Notes: generated from the letters alone by a model not told the origin. A stretch of 64,000 bases of DNA from Bradyrhizobium jicamae (GCF_018130695.1 NZ_JAFCJX010000019.1:1-64000); one strand, 5' to 3'. Positions 42,134-50,566 are shown, numbered from the stretch's first letter. Numbers and translations are program-made.

Positions 42134-43082
42134 CAGCCGGCCTTGCGACGTGGCTTGGCCGCGGCTTTCTTTGCCGGACGCTTTCAGGCTCTGCTTCAGC
42201 GCGTCCATCAGATTGTAGACATTGCTCGGTGCCGGCTTGCGGGTGGTCGCGATCGGCAGGCCCTTCTGCTTCTGCGCCAGCAGCTCCTGCAGCGCCGTCT
42301 CGTAATGGTCTTCGAACTTCTCCGGCTCGAAGTGGCCGGACTTCTGCTCGACGATGTGCTTGGCGAGGTCGAGCATGTCCTTGGTGATCTTGACGTCTTC
42401 GATGTCCTCGAAATATTCGGCCTGGTCGCGGCACCTCATAGGGATAGCGCAGCAGCATGCCCATCAGGCCCTTGTCGCGCGCCTCGAGCGCGATGACATG
42501 CTCGCGGTTGGTCAGCACCACGCGCGCCAGCGCCACCTTGGACACGACGCCTTCCAGTCCGACCTTGCAAGCGTGTTTGAACAATTCGGGCCCGTCGACC
42601 TCGAAGCTCTCACTCAACTGGACATCGGTGCCGGCGATGATCTTCTTCAGCTCTGCCTTGCGCTCGCCCAGCGGCAGCTTCCGGAGATCACGTCCGTTGA
42701 GATACAACAGGTCGAAGGCGACCAGCACGATTTTGGTCGACTTGCCGCGTAGCTCGTTTTGCAGGACCGAGAAATCGGTCGTACCGTCCGGTGCCGGCAC
42801 CACCACTTCGCCGTCGATGATCGCCGAGGCTGCCTTGATGTGCCAGGCGTCGTCCGCGATTTTCTTGAACCGATTGGTCCAATCGTTGCCGCGTCGGGTG
42901 AAGACGTGCACCGCCTCGTTGGCGAGGTGGACTTGGACGCGGTAGCCGTCAAATTTGATCTCATGCACCCATCTGGTGCCGCTCGGCACCTTGTCGATAA
43001 GCGAAGCCAAGGCCGGGGCAATGAAGCCGGGGAATGGGGCCTTGATCCCAATGGCCGCCGGCTTCCTACGCTCAAACGCCAC
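42134..43082 (-). pseudogene. Deletion fusion of a LigD-type ligase N-terminus to a ku C-terminus
   Basis: From GTG 43082, 183 codons encode a ligase adenylation domain (VHEIKFDGYRVQVHL, AIIDGEVVVP, LVAFDLLYLNG, GLEGVVSKV) nearly identical to the gene at 57758. At about 42533 the frame passes without a break into the Ku core: ALARVVLTNREHVIALEA, LRYPYEV. One extra base near 42432 then shifts the frame, and Ku continues in the next frame (AEYFEDIEDVKITKDMLDLA, SGHFEPEKFEDHYETALQEL, MDALKQSLKAS). A further frame change precedes its lysine-rich end (PAKKAAAKPRRKAG, stop at 42133). The ligase C-terminal half and the Ku N-terminal half are gone. No functional Ku remains in the window. Confidence 0.85.
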
Positions 43083-43114
43083 TTACAACTCCGCAAACGC
43101 AACAGGCTGATTCA

Positions 43115-43138
43115 AACTGGCACGGGCGAAAACGTTCC
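43115..43138 (-). promoter_or_regulatory. Conserved GGAAC-N15-AGTT element before the ligase::ku gene
   Basis: The minus strand reads GGAAC, 15 bases, AGTT, then TTGAATCAGCCTGTT. The same element with the same spacing precedes the intact ligase at 58681. It resembles an EcfG promoter with a short spacer. Confidence 0.4.
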
Positions 43139-43154
43139 CGGCGCAGGTCGCTGA

Positions 43155-43179
43155 GGAACCCACTGACTCTACTCGCGTT
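43155..43179 (+). promoter_or_regulatory. EcfG-type general stress promoter of the DUF3606 gene
   Basis: GGAAC, 16 bases, CGTT, a perfect match to the EcfG consensus. It lies 25 bases before ATG 43205. The paralogous region at 58758 keeps both boxes although the spacer has changed, which argues for selection. Confidence 0.75.
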
Positions 43180-43204
43180 TGGCTTCATTCAACAGGAGGC
43201 CGGA

Positions 43205-43411
43205 ATGGCGAAGAAGGCAAAGAAGCAGACGACGCGGGGCCGCAAGCAGGATCGGGCGCGCGTTGCCGGTGGTCAGAAGCATGAGGTGAGCTATGAGGCT
43301 CGCAAGACCGGCCGGTCGGCTGCGGCCGTGAAGAAGACAGTGAAGAAAGTCGGCAACAGCCGACGCCAGGTCGAACTGAAGCTTGGCACGGCGAAAAAGC
43401 GAGCGCGCTAG
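43205..43411 (+). CDS. DUF3606-like small basic protein
   Basis: The 68-residue product is very lysine/arginine-rich at both ends (KKAKKQTTRGRKQDRAR). In between is the DUF3606 core HEVSYEARKTGRSAAAVKKT, VKKVGNSRRQVE. DUF3606 proteins are short and often stress-induced in rhizobia. The basic composition suggests DNA or RNA binding (inference). GGAGGCCGGA precedes the ATG. It is divergent from the ligase gene and has its own EcfG-type promoter. Confidence 0.75.
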   Translation: MAKKAKKQTTRGRKQDRARVAGGQKHEVSYEARKTGRSAAAVKKTVKKVGNSRRQVELKLGTAKKRAR

Positions 43412-43422
43412 GAGCGGATGAC

Positions 43423-43454
43423 GGCCTCGCGCCGCCCGTGAACGGCGCGAGGCC
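43423..43454 (+). terminator. Perfect 12-bp hairpin after the DUF3606 gene
   Basis: GGCCTCGCGCCG, eight-base loop, CGGCGCGAGGCC. No T run follows, so it may terminate weakly or stabilise the 3' end. Confidence 0.5.
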
Positions 43455-44074
43455 CCGACCGAGCCGGGTTTGGAGGCCAAGGGCTCGGTCAAGCTCGGTA
43501 TCTAATCAGCTGAAATCCCACATTGCCTTCACATGGGTTACCGAGGCTGCCTCAGCCGCGGCGCCGTGGGCCGCCTTAACCCAGCTGAAGGCCTCAGCTC
43601 TGGAAAGCGGGATGAACTGAGGCCCTCTGCTGGCACCGCCAACCGGCGATCGATAGGGCGGCATTGCCACTTTGTCCTAAGCGGCCACTATCCGCAATTG
43701 ATGTAGTTCTGGCTTTTCCTAACTACTTCCGAAGGGCTAATAGCCACGCGCGCAAGCATATTTGCGAACAGCATCAGTCGCACGAAAGACCAACCAGCAT
43801 GGAACGACCCCGGCTTGGGGTTGGGGGGCTTGGTGGCCGGGGCCGTCCTACTATGGACGCCCGCCGAGCAGGCGAAGCGCCAGCTATTTAAGTTGAGGCG
43901 AGCGACGATGGCAGTCAACAAGCCAACGGGCGACGATTGCCCCTCCAAATTAATCGGGTTTCATTCACCTACGTTAATTACAACCCCTTCTCCGGGGGGC
44001 TGACCTCACCTTGCCGCCATCGACAATGGAGGCATCATCCTCATGCCAGGGACCGTATTGGAGTTCGCTCTTAC
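43455..44074. other. Stretch with gene remnants only
   Basis: No intact gene is supported over about 620 bases. On the plus strand, ATG 43909 begins AVNKPTGDD, the usual start of a small basic protein common in Bradyrhizobium, but the match ends after nine codons. On the minus strand, 43620-43508 reads FIPLSRAEAFSWVKAAHGAA without a start codon. Both look like decayed genes. Confidence 0.4.
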
Positions 44075-44287
44075 ATGGCTAAATATTCATTCAAAATTTC
44101 CAACGGTGAACCGTTCGAGGCCGCCGAGGAATTGGCCGACGATGATGCGGCCTGCCTGCAGGCCCTGAGGACCGTTCGCGATATCGAGTCGTCTGTTGGC
44201 CTGGACGGTGGGGATTGGTCCATCGCGGTCAGCCGTGATGAGATCACAATCTTCAGAGTGGCAGTATCGGCGCAGAGACTTCGCTAG
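44075..44287 (+). CDS. DUF6894-like small protein
   Basis: The 70-residue product has the compact strand-helix-strand plan of DUF6894: YSFKISNGEPFEAAEELADD, ACLQALRTVRDIES, and an end strand ITIFRVAV. The function is unknown; such proteins are numerous in rhizobia. Its stop overlaps the stop of the converging Crp-type gene within the palindrome CTAG. Confidence 0.65.
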   Translation: MAKYSFKISNGEPFEAAEELADDDAACLQALRTVRDIESSVGLDGGDWSIAVSRDEITIFRVAVSAQRLR

Positions 44288-45012
44288 ATGCTAGGGTTCA
44301 AATGCAGGTATGTCGGGTCAAAACCCGCCAAAAACTCCAGCCCTTGCATATCGAGGATGCGAAACTCGGCCCTTTCCACGCTGATCAGGCCATCTTTTCG
44401 CAGCGACTGCAGCGTGCGGTTGACATGAACCGTGGACAGGCCGAGGCAATCGCCAAGTTCGGCTTGCGTGATAGGAAAGGCGAAGCCATCGTCCTGAGTA
44501 AGCCCAACCGCTTTGAGCCGCTGGTGCATCTCGACTAAGAGATGGGCCATTCGAGCTGCGGCCGATCGCCGTCCAACATTGACGATCCATTCCCGGAAAA
44601 TGGCGGAATCGATCAGTGTTTCCCGCCATAGCGCAGCCGCAAGGTTCGGTCGCTGCTGGTTCGCATCTCTGATCGCCTCGTGCGCGATGAAGCCAACTTT
44701 GCAGGGTGTGAGAGCGACCAATTCGTGATCCATCACATGCAAGTGGAGGCTTTGCAGGTCTGGGATCTCTCCCGGAATATGGAGCGAGAGCACCTGCCGT
44801 TGCCCTTCAAATGTCGTCTTCGCGCGAAACGCGAAGCCTTCCGCGAGGAGGCAACAATCGGTCGAGCGTGCGCCATCAGCTACGATCAGCGCGCTGGCGC
44901 CGAGCTTTCTTTCGCGGATCGGCAAGCCGTGAATCGCGCGAATATCAGCACTGTCCAGATTGTTTGAAACTGTAAGCTTCGTGATGAGCGTTGAAGCCAG
45001 ATTCGAAGTCAT
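44284..45012 (-). CDS. Crp/Fnr-family transcriptional regulator
   Basis: The 242-residue protein has an N-terminal cNMP-type sensor barrel (about 30-125: GARSTDCCLLAEGFAFRAKT, RQVLSLHIPGEIPDLQSLHL). A dimer helix follows, then a winged helix-turn-helix (about 165-225: FPITQAELGDCLGLSTVHVN, RTLQSLRKDGLI). No cysteine cluster for an iron-sulfur centre is present, so it is not an Fnr oxygen sensor. The GEIPDLQSL form is common in rhizobial regulators of unknown ligand. ATG 45012 follows GGAAGG; the frame upstream is open but not homologous. The target is unknown. Confidence 0.88.
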   Translation of the reverse strand: MTSNLASTLITKLTVSNNLDSADIRAIHGLPIRERKLGASALIVADGARSTDCCLLAEGFAFRAKTTFEGQRQVLSLHIPGEIPDLQSLHLHVMDHELVALTPCKVGFIAHEAIRDANQQRPNLAAALWRETLIDSAIFREWIVNVGRRSAAARMAHLLVEMHQRLKAVGLTQDDGFAFPITQAELGDCLGLSTVHVNRTLQSLRKDGLISVERAEFRILDMQGLEFLAGFDPTYLHLNPSI

Positions 45013-45395
45013 CGGTTGCCTTCCGCGGCACCAGAGCGGTCGAGAACACTCCGGCCTTGCAGGCGGGAGCGCTACACTCTCAGCCACGAGCGCCCATGAT
45101 CGTTGCCGATGATGACAAGTTAACCCTCGAGAACGGGAACCGTTCCTCTTTATCAAACCCTTGATTTTGGGGCAGCGCCGCTTTTCGACAAGCTAGATGG
45201 CAAGATTGCCCACCTCCACGTGCTGGCCGCGGTTGACGTAGCAACTTGGAAGGCATCGCTGCGCTGATCGAGCGATACGTGGCTGGCATGCGGATCGTAA
45301 GGCGAATTCGTGAACGCGCGCCGGCGAAGTTAACGCCTGTTATAGAAGCCTCTTGGCTCTCCCATTTATTTTCCGATCAATGGAGGAGCGAAGTC

Positions 45396-45596
45396 ATGTT
45401 CAAGCGGCGGCGTATCAAGCAGACCCAAACTCTTCAACGGCGTCTTGAGGCGTTCGCCAAGGGCGCGCGACAGCGTGCTGCCGCGTTGGCGCCGGGACCG
45501 GAGCGGGACGCGCTTCTGAAGAAGGCCAGAGCGGCAGACACCGCCATCCATCTCGACGAGTGGGCCAATTCTAACGGATTGCAATCGCCGAAATGA
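45396..45596 (+). CDS. 66-residue member of the three-copy basic helical family
   Basis: The product reads RRRIKQTQTLQRRLEAFAKG, AALAPGPERDALLKKARAAD, IHLDEWANSNGLQSP. It shares the order basic start, GPxRxxLLxKAR, and a C-terminal W with the proteins at 33701 and 59543. TGGAGGAGCG precedes the ATG. Soluble, function unknown. Confidence 0.65.
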   Translation: MFKRRRIKQTQTLQRRLEAFAKGARQRAAALAPGPERDALLKKARAADTAIHLDEWANSNGLQSPK

Positions 45597-46104
45597 GTGT
45601 CTTTCCCGGACGTCGGGAGGCAAGGTTCCAAGGGCGATCGGCGCATATACGAAAGATAGGCGCCCATCACGGAAATGCGAATCAGTAGCCTGCCATCCGG
45701 GATATAGGTTTGCCTCGCTGGCCTGCACCGCGCAGGTCCGGCAACCCACGAAGTGCCGACCAGGACCTCAGCTCCTCGCCCCCGACCCCGAGCTAAGGCC
45801 TCGTTGCGGATTGACGGCCCGCGCTGATCTGGCGGCCCGGGCCAAGGTGGGCCGTTGACGGCCCAAGTACCTCGGCCAAGCTCATTCTGCGCGCTCGGTC
45901 TCGGCGATCTCCCTTTCGGAGCGGCGGCCGCGTCGGTTTCAACACAGTATGGCGGTAGCCCCTTCTGGTGGAAGGCCCGCCGACCGTCCGCTAGATTCTG
46001 AGCTTCGAAAGCACGCGGGGGTGCGGCCGTTGAACATCTTTGGGAAGATGCGGCTGAGGATCTCAATTGTCTTACGGACCCGCGCATTCAAGCGAGGGCG
46101 AAAG
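45597..46104. other. Intergenic stretch without a supported gene
   Basis: About 500 bases follow the 45396 gene. A long minus-strand frame is open (46087-45434), but it runs antisense through the 45396 gene and has no ribosome site. A hairpin GGCCAAGGTGGGCCGTTGACGG lies near 45840. Confidence 0.35.
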
Positions 46105-46209
46105 ATGGGCATGACGGAAAAAGAGGCCCGCGCCTATGTCGACGGAGAACACCCGCTGACCCCGGCTGAGGCCGCATACGAGCGAGAGCTGTTGCGGAAG
46201 AAGAGTTAA
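46105..46209 (+). CDS. Possible 34-residue conserved peptide
   Basis: The product is GMTEKEARAYVDGEHPLTPA, EAAYERELLRKKS, a short helical protein. GAGGGCGAAAG precedes ATG 46105. I recall peptides with the ARAYxDGExxLTPAExAY pattern from Bradyrhizobium, which supports it despite its size. Confidence 0.45.
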   Translation: MGMTEKEARAYVDGEHPLTPAEAAYERELLRKKS

Positions 46210-46591
46210 GACTGAAACCGTAGGCGGCCCCGCCTGGCGGTGCCCGAGGCGGAGCCGCCCGCGCGCCGGGTCCGGGGCAGGGCCCCGGTCGCCTAGGCAT
46301 TTTATGTGTCCGATTTGGAGCTGAGGACTGCTCTGAAGGAGCACTCCGATCGAGGCACCTAAAGCCGAAAGGGCCGCTGTTTCCAACGGCCCCTTCCGGG
46401 TTTCAAAATTTTCGAAATGAAAAGCGTTGGCCCTCCCCGGACGCCTAGTTTCCCGAGGCGAGGGGGCTGCATCCATAACCTATGTGAATCGGCGTCCTCA
46501 TACGTTCGTCGATGCGCATCGGCGAGAAGGTCGACGCCTAGCCTACAGGAAGCGGACAGAGCCGCATCATCACGGCCGAACGTTTGATCGC
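46210..46591. other. Hairpin-rich intergenic stretch
   Basis: No gene is supported. GC-rich inverted repeats occur near 46222-46260. A minus-strand terminator for the 46592 gene lies at 46364-46392. Confidence 0.4.
46364..46392 (-). terminator. Rho-independent terminator downstream of the 46592 gene
   Basis: The minus strand reads GGGGCCGTTGG, AAA, CAGCGGCCC, then TTTCGGCTTT. The stem has one mismatch. Confidence 0.55.
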
Positions 46592-46906
46592 TCACAGCTT
46601 CCCGACCGTCTCCAAGAGCGACTGAACCGAAGCTGGTATCTCGCCGATCTCGCTGCATCTGGTCCAGACTTCTTCGGCAATTTCTTCCGTCACATCGCGG
46701 GACCACCCCTCCGTCGTGTTGAATGCCACGATACGGGCCGGATGGCTGTACTGGTCTTTCATGAGGTCGCGGATCAGCGCTTCGCGATCAGTGTCTTCTT
46801 CGTCTGCTTCGCACCAAACGCGACCAAGGCGCCCAAGGTCGCTGAGCACAACATAGGTGTCTTGGTCTGCCCCATCCTGCGGGACGAGAGTAGGGGAGCG
46901 ACGCAT
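46592..46906 (-). CDS. Conserved small protein of unknown function
   Basis: The 104-residue product reads TYVVLSDLGRLGRVWCEADE, DREALIRDLMKDQYSHPARI, VAFNTTEGWSRDVTEEIAEE. It is an acidic alpha/beta protein with no membrane part. I recall the VAFNTxEGWSRDV motif from Bradyrhizobium proteins of unknown role. GGAGCAAAAGTA precedes ATG 46906; codons upstream are not conserved. Confidence 0.65.
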   Translation of the reverse strand: MRRSPTLVPQDGADQDTYVVLSDLGRLGRVWCEADEEDTDREALIRDLMKDQYSHPARIVAFNTTEGWSRDVTEEIAEEVWTRCSEIGEIPASVQSLLETVGKL

Positions 46907-46951
46907 TACTTTTGCTCCGGGTAGCCCGATGAGGCGGCATCGCCACATCAC

Positions 46952-47183
46952 GAACTCCGTTCACAGTCGGAGAACTACGGGGCCCGGGGTTTTGTTCTCC
47001 GGACGGAGAACTACGGGTCTCCAACTGAGGGGTGCCGTCCGTAGGACAGCACCAACTGAGGCGGCCTAATAGCAAACGGCCCCAAGTGGGGGCCGCCAAC
47101 CCGCAAGGGGGTTTTCCTCCAGCAGTCGGGGGGCACTTTCGGCTGGGGGCCTTCTATTGATGCGCTGTCAAGCTGATCGTTCC
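46952..47183. repeat. Cluster of short inverted and direct repeats
   Basis: cggagaactacggg occurs at 46968-46981 and 47004-47017. GTTCTCCG-GA-CGGAGAAC is a perfect palindrome at 46994-47011. AACTGAGG occurs twice, flanking a hairpin near 47045. CGGCCCC-AAGTG-GGGGCCG and ACCCGCAAGGGGGTTTT follow at about 47076-47116. Several resemble terminators, but no gene ends here. Confidence 0.55.
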
Positions 47184-47342
47184 CTACTGGCGCTGCTCTG
47201 ACCGAGCGTCAAAGTAAAAGATCGCCGCCATCGAGACTGCGAACGTCACCATTCCCAGCCCCGTTGCGACCAGCACCATTATCATGCACTCATAACCGGG
47301 TGGTGCTGAGGGCGGTTCCCCGTTCTCGTCCCGTTCGACCAT
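47184..47342 (-). CDS. Possible 52-residue single-span membrane protein
   Basis: A polar start rich in E, G and P is followed by one helix (IMVLVATGLGMVTFAVSMAA) and a short polar end. GGAGGA lies almost at the ATG, which is too close for good initiation, so the start is uncertain. Family unknown. Confidence 0.4.
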   Translation of the reverse strand: MVERDENGEPPSAPPGYECMIMVLVATGLGMVTFAVSMAAIFYFDARSEQRQ

Positions 47343-47746
47343 TCCTCCATACAAAGGTTGTGCGCGCAACGATCCGGGCTCGCCGCGCCGCAAAACGCAA
47401 TTAATTTGCGGGAACCGTTCGCTCGGGACAATCTGGCAGCACGGCCCTAATTCGCCGCCAATGGGCCACCGCGCAGAAGGCCTCAGCTCGACATCCCCCA
47501 AGGGCTGAGGCCTTCGGTGCTTTTTCGAATGCGAACGATCCACCGTGTTGGGTGGGGCACAAAAGGAGCGGCCCCGGCCAGGGGGGACCTGATAAGCCGG
47601 GGCCGTTCTGCGACGACGCCCACCGGCAGGAGGAGACGTCGTCGCCATCTAAAACGAACGGGCAGCGACAACGTTCCAGCGCGGCGTGACGCTCGCTTTT
47701 GCTAGGTTTGCGCAACGAACGAGAACGCCGGAACGGCTCCCGGCGT
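47343..47746. other. Intergenic stretch with strong hairpins
   Basis: No gene is supported. GAAGGCCTCAGC/GCTGAGGCCTTC (47476-47515), followed by TTTTT, is a good plus-strand terminator. CGGCCCCGGC/GCCGGGGCCG (47569-47605), followed on the minus strand by CTCCTTTTG, is a second. Neither has a clear gene in front of it. Confidence 0.45.
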
Positions 47747-47879
47747 CTACGGCTCGACAATGATCCTCTCCGACCGTCGCCGCCTTGCGACCTCCATCGC
47801 CCGTTCAAGGGCCTGCTGGTAAGGTACTGCGGCGCCGATATCGAAGGTGTGATCCTTTGCGTGGTCGAGGACACCAGCG
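47747..47879 (-). pseudogene. Small conserved-looking frame without a start codon
   Basis: The minus strand reads ILAFHAGVLDHAKDHTFDIG, PYQQALERAMEVARRRRSER, IIVEP and stop. It has good helix periodicity. No ATG, GTG or TTG is available before the conserved part, so it has either an unusual ATT start or a lost 5' end. Confidence 0.3.
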
Positions 47880-47964
47880 TGAAACGCCAGAATCCCTTGG
47901 CTCGATACTGGCGCTGCTTGATTTAGATCAACGGCCGTACCGGCTCGTGGATTAGCTCGTTTCT

Positions 47965-48048
47965 ATGCGCTCTGACTGGCTTCCCCTTGCGTTAGTCGGA
48001 TCGACTGTTTTGGTCGTTCTGGCGACCTTGGTGTTGCTCGCGTCCTGA
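47965..48048 (+). CDS. Possible 27-residue membrane peptide
   Basis: The frame is one helix: RSDWLPLALVGSTVLVVLAT, LVLLAS. The ribosome site is weak. It is listed because the whole peptide is a clean membrane span, as in the other one-span peptides of this window. Confidence 0.3.
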   Translation: MRSDWLPLALVGSTVLVVLATLVLLAS

Positions 48049-48092
48049 AGCACCAGCAGCGACGAACGATGATGGATTGCCGTTGCAGGCGA

Positions 48093-48260
48093 TCAGCCCG
48101 ATTTTTCTGGCACGCTCGGCAGAGGCAGTCCGTATTTTTCGGCCCTGTCGGCCGCGAGCTTGCGGTAAGCTTTTGCCTGCTTCTCGAACAGGGCTTTGGT
48201 CTCCGGGTTCGCTTCCTCGGCAGCGAGCCGCTCGAACGTCAGCGCGTGCTCGATGAATTC
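48093..48260 (-). pseudogene. Small helical protein lacking a start codon (paralogue of 49615)
   Basis: The minus strand reads EFIEHALTFERLAAEEANPE, TKALFEKQAKAYRKLAADRA, EKYGLPLPSVPEKSG and stop. It matches the product of 49615 in FExLxx...KQAxxYRxxAxxRAExYGLPxPS. The frame is open upstream, but no start codon occurs within 30 codons, so the 5' end appears lost. Confidence 0.55.
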
Positions 48261-49440
48261 GGTGGGCGGCTGCGAAGCGCTCGGTTGGAACGAAATCCGA
48301 TGTCCGGAATCGAGTCTGCGCCTACCGGCTCGAGTGCTTTCCTCAGCCCGTTGAGCTGGGCGGTCGGCGGCCCTGGTGTGTTGCGTGAAAGCTCTGGGGC
48401 CGTTGGCACGAGTCGGTGAAGGTGATGGTTGAAGGGCTCAAACACTATTATCTTTTGCTGTTGATGCCGGCGTCGCAACGGCTACTTACGAATACAATTG
48501 CTCCAACGACGGCGAAGGGCTTAGGTGGGGGACCTCAATCCGGGTGAGGACGCCCATTCGTCGATATGCAGGGCAACGTCGGCCTGTCGCACCTTCTTCA
48601 GCTCGCCATCCCGGGCTCCGCGGAGCGGGATTCACCTAGGTGATAGTTTGTTTTCGGCAGGATCAGGTACCGTGGAGAATACCCGCCATTCGAGACCTTC
48701 GGTGCCATCCACTGTTCGAACTCTCGTATCCGTTCATGTACGCTCGAAGAATCGGCGAGCGCTAGAGAGCATGAGAGAACTTCGTCAGCGAATGCTTGAG
48801 GATCTCCGCACAGCCGAGAGTCCGAAAGATGCTCTAGATCAGGTTCATGCTGACCTGTGAGCGATTGAAGAGGGCCATCCTCTGATCAGGCGAAGATTCG
48901 TCGCCGCCTGCGGGATTCCGCACTTAGGCAAAGCAGCCTGTATGTCGGCGACGAGTTGGCGGGCGGCCTCGGGCGATTGCGCATGAACGCCAAGCCAAAT
49001 GTCTTGAGTTAATGCCGGAACCATGCGGCGGGCGCACGGTGTAGCGTCGCCCATCCTCCGCGCTGGGCGGCTCGTCAGTGTCGTCGGGGACCCCGGTCCG
49101 CTGCCTCCCATTGGATCGGGGCGCCTCGATCAACGGAGTGTGCCGATGCAGCGTGATCTGGATGCTCTGGGCCAACCGGGCTTTTGGATCGTAAGGGCAA
49201 TCGGCTTTTCACCGTTCCTCGTTGCTGTAGGGCCGCTAATCTATCTGAGCACATCGTGAAGAATCGGCGCACGCGCATAAACATCAGCTCTCGTTTGATC
49301 AGTATCCCTATCACCAGCTCGAGGCACTGCCCTAGCTGAAGTGCTCATCATGCGTCATTTGAGCCACTTGAGACTAAATCGAAAAGTTCCTGCGCCGGGC
49401 TAAAAGATGAATGTAGCCTCGCTCTCGAATCGGGAAGAAG
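48261..49440. other. Long stretch without a convincing gene
   Basis: Frames of 80-110 codons exist on both strands: 48525-48860 plus, 48845-49024 minus and 49023-49259 plus. The minus frame has a helical middle (GVHAQSPEAARQLVADIQAA) and the first plus frame ends MRELRQRMLEDLRTAESPKD. These may be remnants. None has a ribosome site, hydrophobic pattern or family match that I can support. Confidence 0.4.
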
Positions 49441-49599
49441 ATGCAGTTTCAAGCGCGCACTCAATCGAGCGGGAAATGCTGCATGCTTCTTGTTGCTCTT
49501 GTGACTTCAATCGCGATCGTGACGTTTATCGCGTGCCTAATCCTGATCACTCACTTCGATCGGCGTGATCAAGGGAGGCGGCGTCTCACTGAGATGTAG
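49441..49599 (+). CDS. 52-residue single-span membrane protein
   Basis: The product has a polar start with CC, one helix (LLVALVTSIAIVTFIACLIL) and a basic end (FDRRDQGRRRLTE). GGGAAGAAG precedes the ATG. It lies 15 bases before the 49615 gene and is probably co-transcribed. Function unknown. Confidence 0.45.
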   Translation: MQFQARTQSSGKCCMLLVALVTSIAIVTFIACLILITHFDRRDQGRRRLTEM

Positions 49600-49614
49600 G
49601 CCACTGCGGTGAAG

Positions 49615-49794
49615 ATGCTTCTAGAATATCTGGAGCGTGCGGTTGCTCTCGAGCGGCTTGCCGCATCTGAAAAACAACCGTCCTTTAAGGCTGCGCTCTT
49701 AAAACAGGCCGCATCGTATCGAGCCATCGCATCCCTTCGGGCCGAGCAATATGGGCTTCCAATGCCAAGTCCTCCCGAGCCGACGCGCGGTTAA
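49615..49794 (+). CDS. Small conserved helical protein
   Basis: The 59-residue product is a two-helix protein: LLEYLERAVALERLAASEKQ, FKAALLKQAASYRAIASLRA, EQYGLPMPSPPEP. Proteins with KQAxxYRxLAxxRAxxYGLP endings are common small proteins in Bradyrhizobium. A GTG two codons earlier is an alternative start. A broken paralogue is at 48093. Confidence 0.6.
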   Translation: MLLEYLERAVALERLAASEKQPSFKAALLKQAASYRAIASLRAEQYGLPMPSPPEPTRG

Positions 49795-49856
49795 ACTAAG
49801 AATCCCCTGCTATTCCGAACTTGTCGGCGCCAACTTTCGTGCAGCTCGAATGGTCG

Positions 49857-50117
49857 CTAGTCTGTCTTCTTGCCAAGGCGATGAAATTCGACGGTGCGCT
49901 TCCTCAGCGAAACGGTACGAGCCTCAAATCCAGCACTTAACCAAGTTTGAGTTTGCACATGCCCGACCTTGCAGTTGTTTCCCCACCAGGCCGTAAATTT
50001 ATAGGCTGAGACGGGAAGGGGCTTTCCCAGGATGGCTTCGAGATCGGCGAAAGAAAGCCGAACGCTTGACTCTTCGACAGCTTCCAGCTTTTGGCGCAAT
50101 GGGTCGTAGACGGACAT
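49857..50117 (-). CDS. DUF7662-like small protein
   Basis: The 86-residue product reads VYDPLRQKLEAVEESSVRLS, FADLEAILGKPLPVSAYKFT, AWWGNN, then a basic end with SAGFEARTVSLRKRTVEFHR. The FxELExIxGxPLPxSAxxxxAWWxN motif is typical of this domain, found alone or fused to restriction-type enzymes. Function unknown. ATG 50117 was chosen because the motif starts there. Confidence 0.7.
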   Translation of the reverse strand: MSVYDPLRQKLEAVEESSVRLSFADLEAILGKPLPVSAYKFTAWWGNNCKVGHVQTQTWLSAGFEARTVSLRKRTVEFHRLGKKTD

Positions 50118-50166
50118 GAGCTGACCCAATCTCAATTCTATTCACTTCGAGAGCCCGACCACCTGG

Positions 50167-50403
50167 CTAGGTAGGCCACCGAATAGGGGAGTATTGAAGC
50201 TTTCGCCTGTCGAGTTCCTCTCGCAGCTTTTCCGCGCGATCGCGAACACTTGAACTGGCGGTGAAGTGGTGCTTATGACCTCGGTCTGCGTCAGCCTGAC
50301 GACGGATACTTTCGAGCGCCGCTTCCATGTTGGGTTTCTCCCCCAGGGCCTGGGCCGGCCCGAAAAGCGTCAAGCTCTCATCTGAAATGCGCTGGAAACT
50401 CAT
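50167..50403 (-). CDS. Possible conserved helical protein
   Basis: The 78-residue product has SFQRISDESLTLFGPAQALG and two basic helices (MEAALESIRRQADADRGHKH, RDRAEKLREELDRRKLQ). GGAG lies before the TTG/ATG pair at 50409/50403. No known family. Confidence 0.5.
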   Translation of the reverse strand: MSFQRISDESLTLFGPAQALGEKPNMEAALESIRRQADADRGHKHHFTASSSVRDRAEKLREELDRRKLQYSPIRWPT

Positions 50404-50452
50404 ACACAAAACTCCAATCAGCTCTTCGCATCGAGCCCAGAAGTAACGGATC

Positions 50453-50566
50453 TCAACGCTTCTTTAGCGTGCGCGAGAGTGACCACCTCAGTCCAAGGCG
50501 CAATGCCAAGACCAACAGGCCGAGAAGAGCGGTCGCGATCAGTGCAATACTCAATGCTGTTTGCAT
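50453..50566 (-). CDS. Possible 37-residue membrane peptide
   Basis: The product is one helix (ALSIALIATALLGLLVLALR) and a basic end (LSRTLKKR). The ribosome site is weak. It lies 50 bases upstream of the 50403 gene on the same strand. Confidence 0.4.
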   Translation of the reverse strand: MQTALSIALIATALLGLLVLALRLGLRWSLSRTLKKR

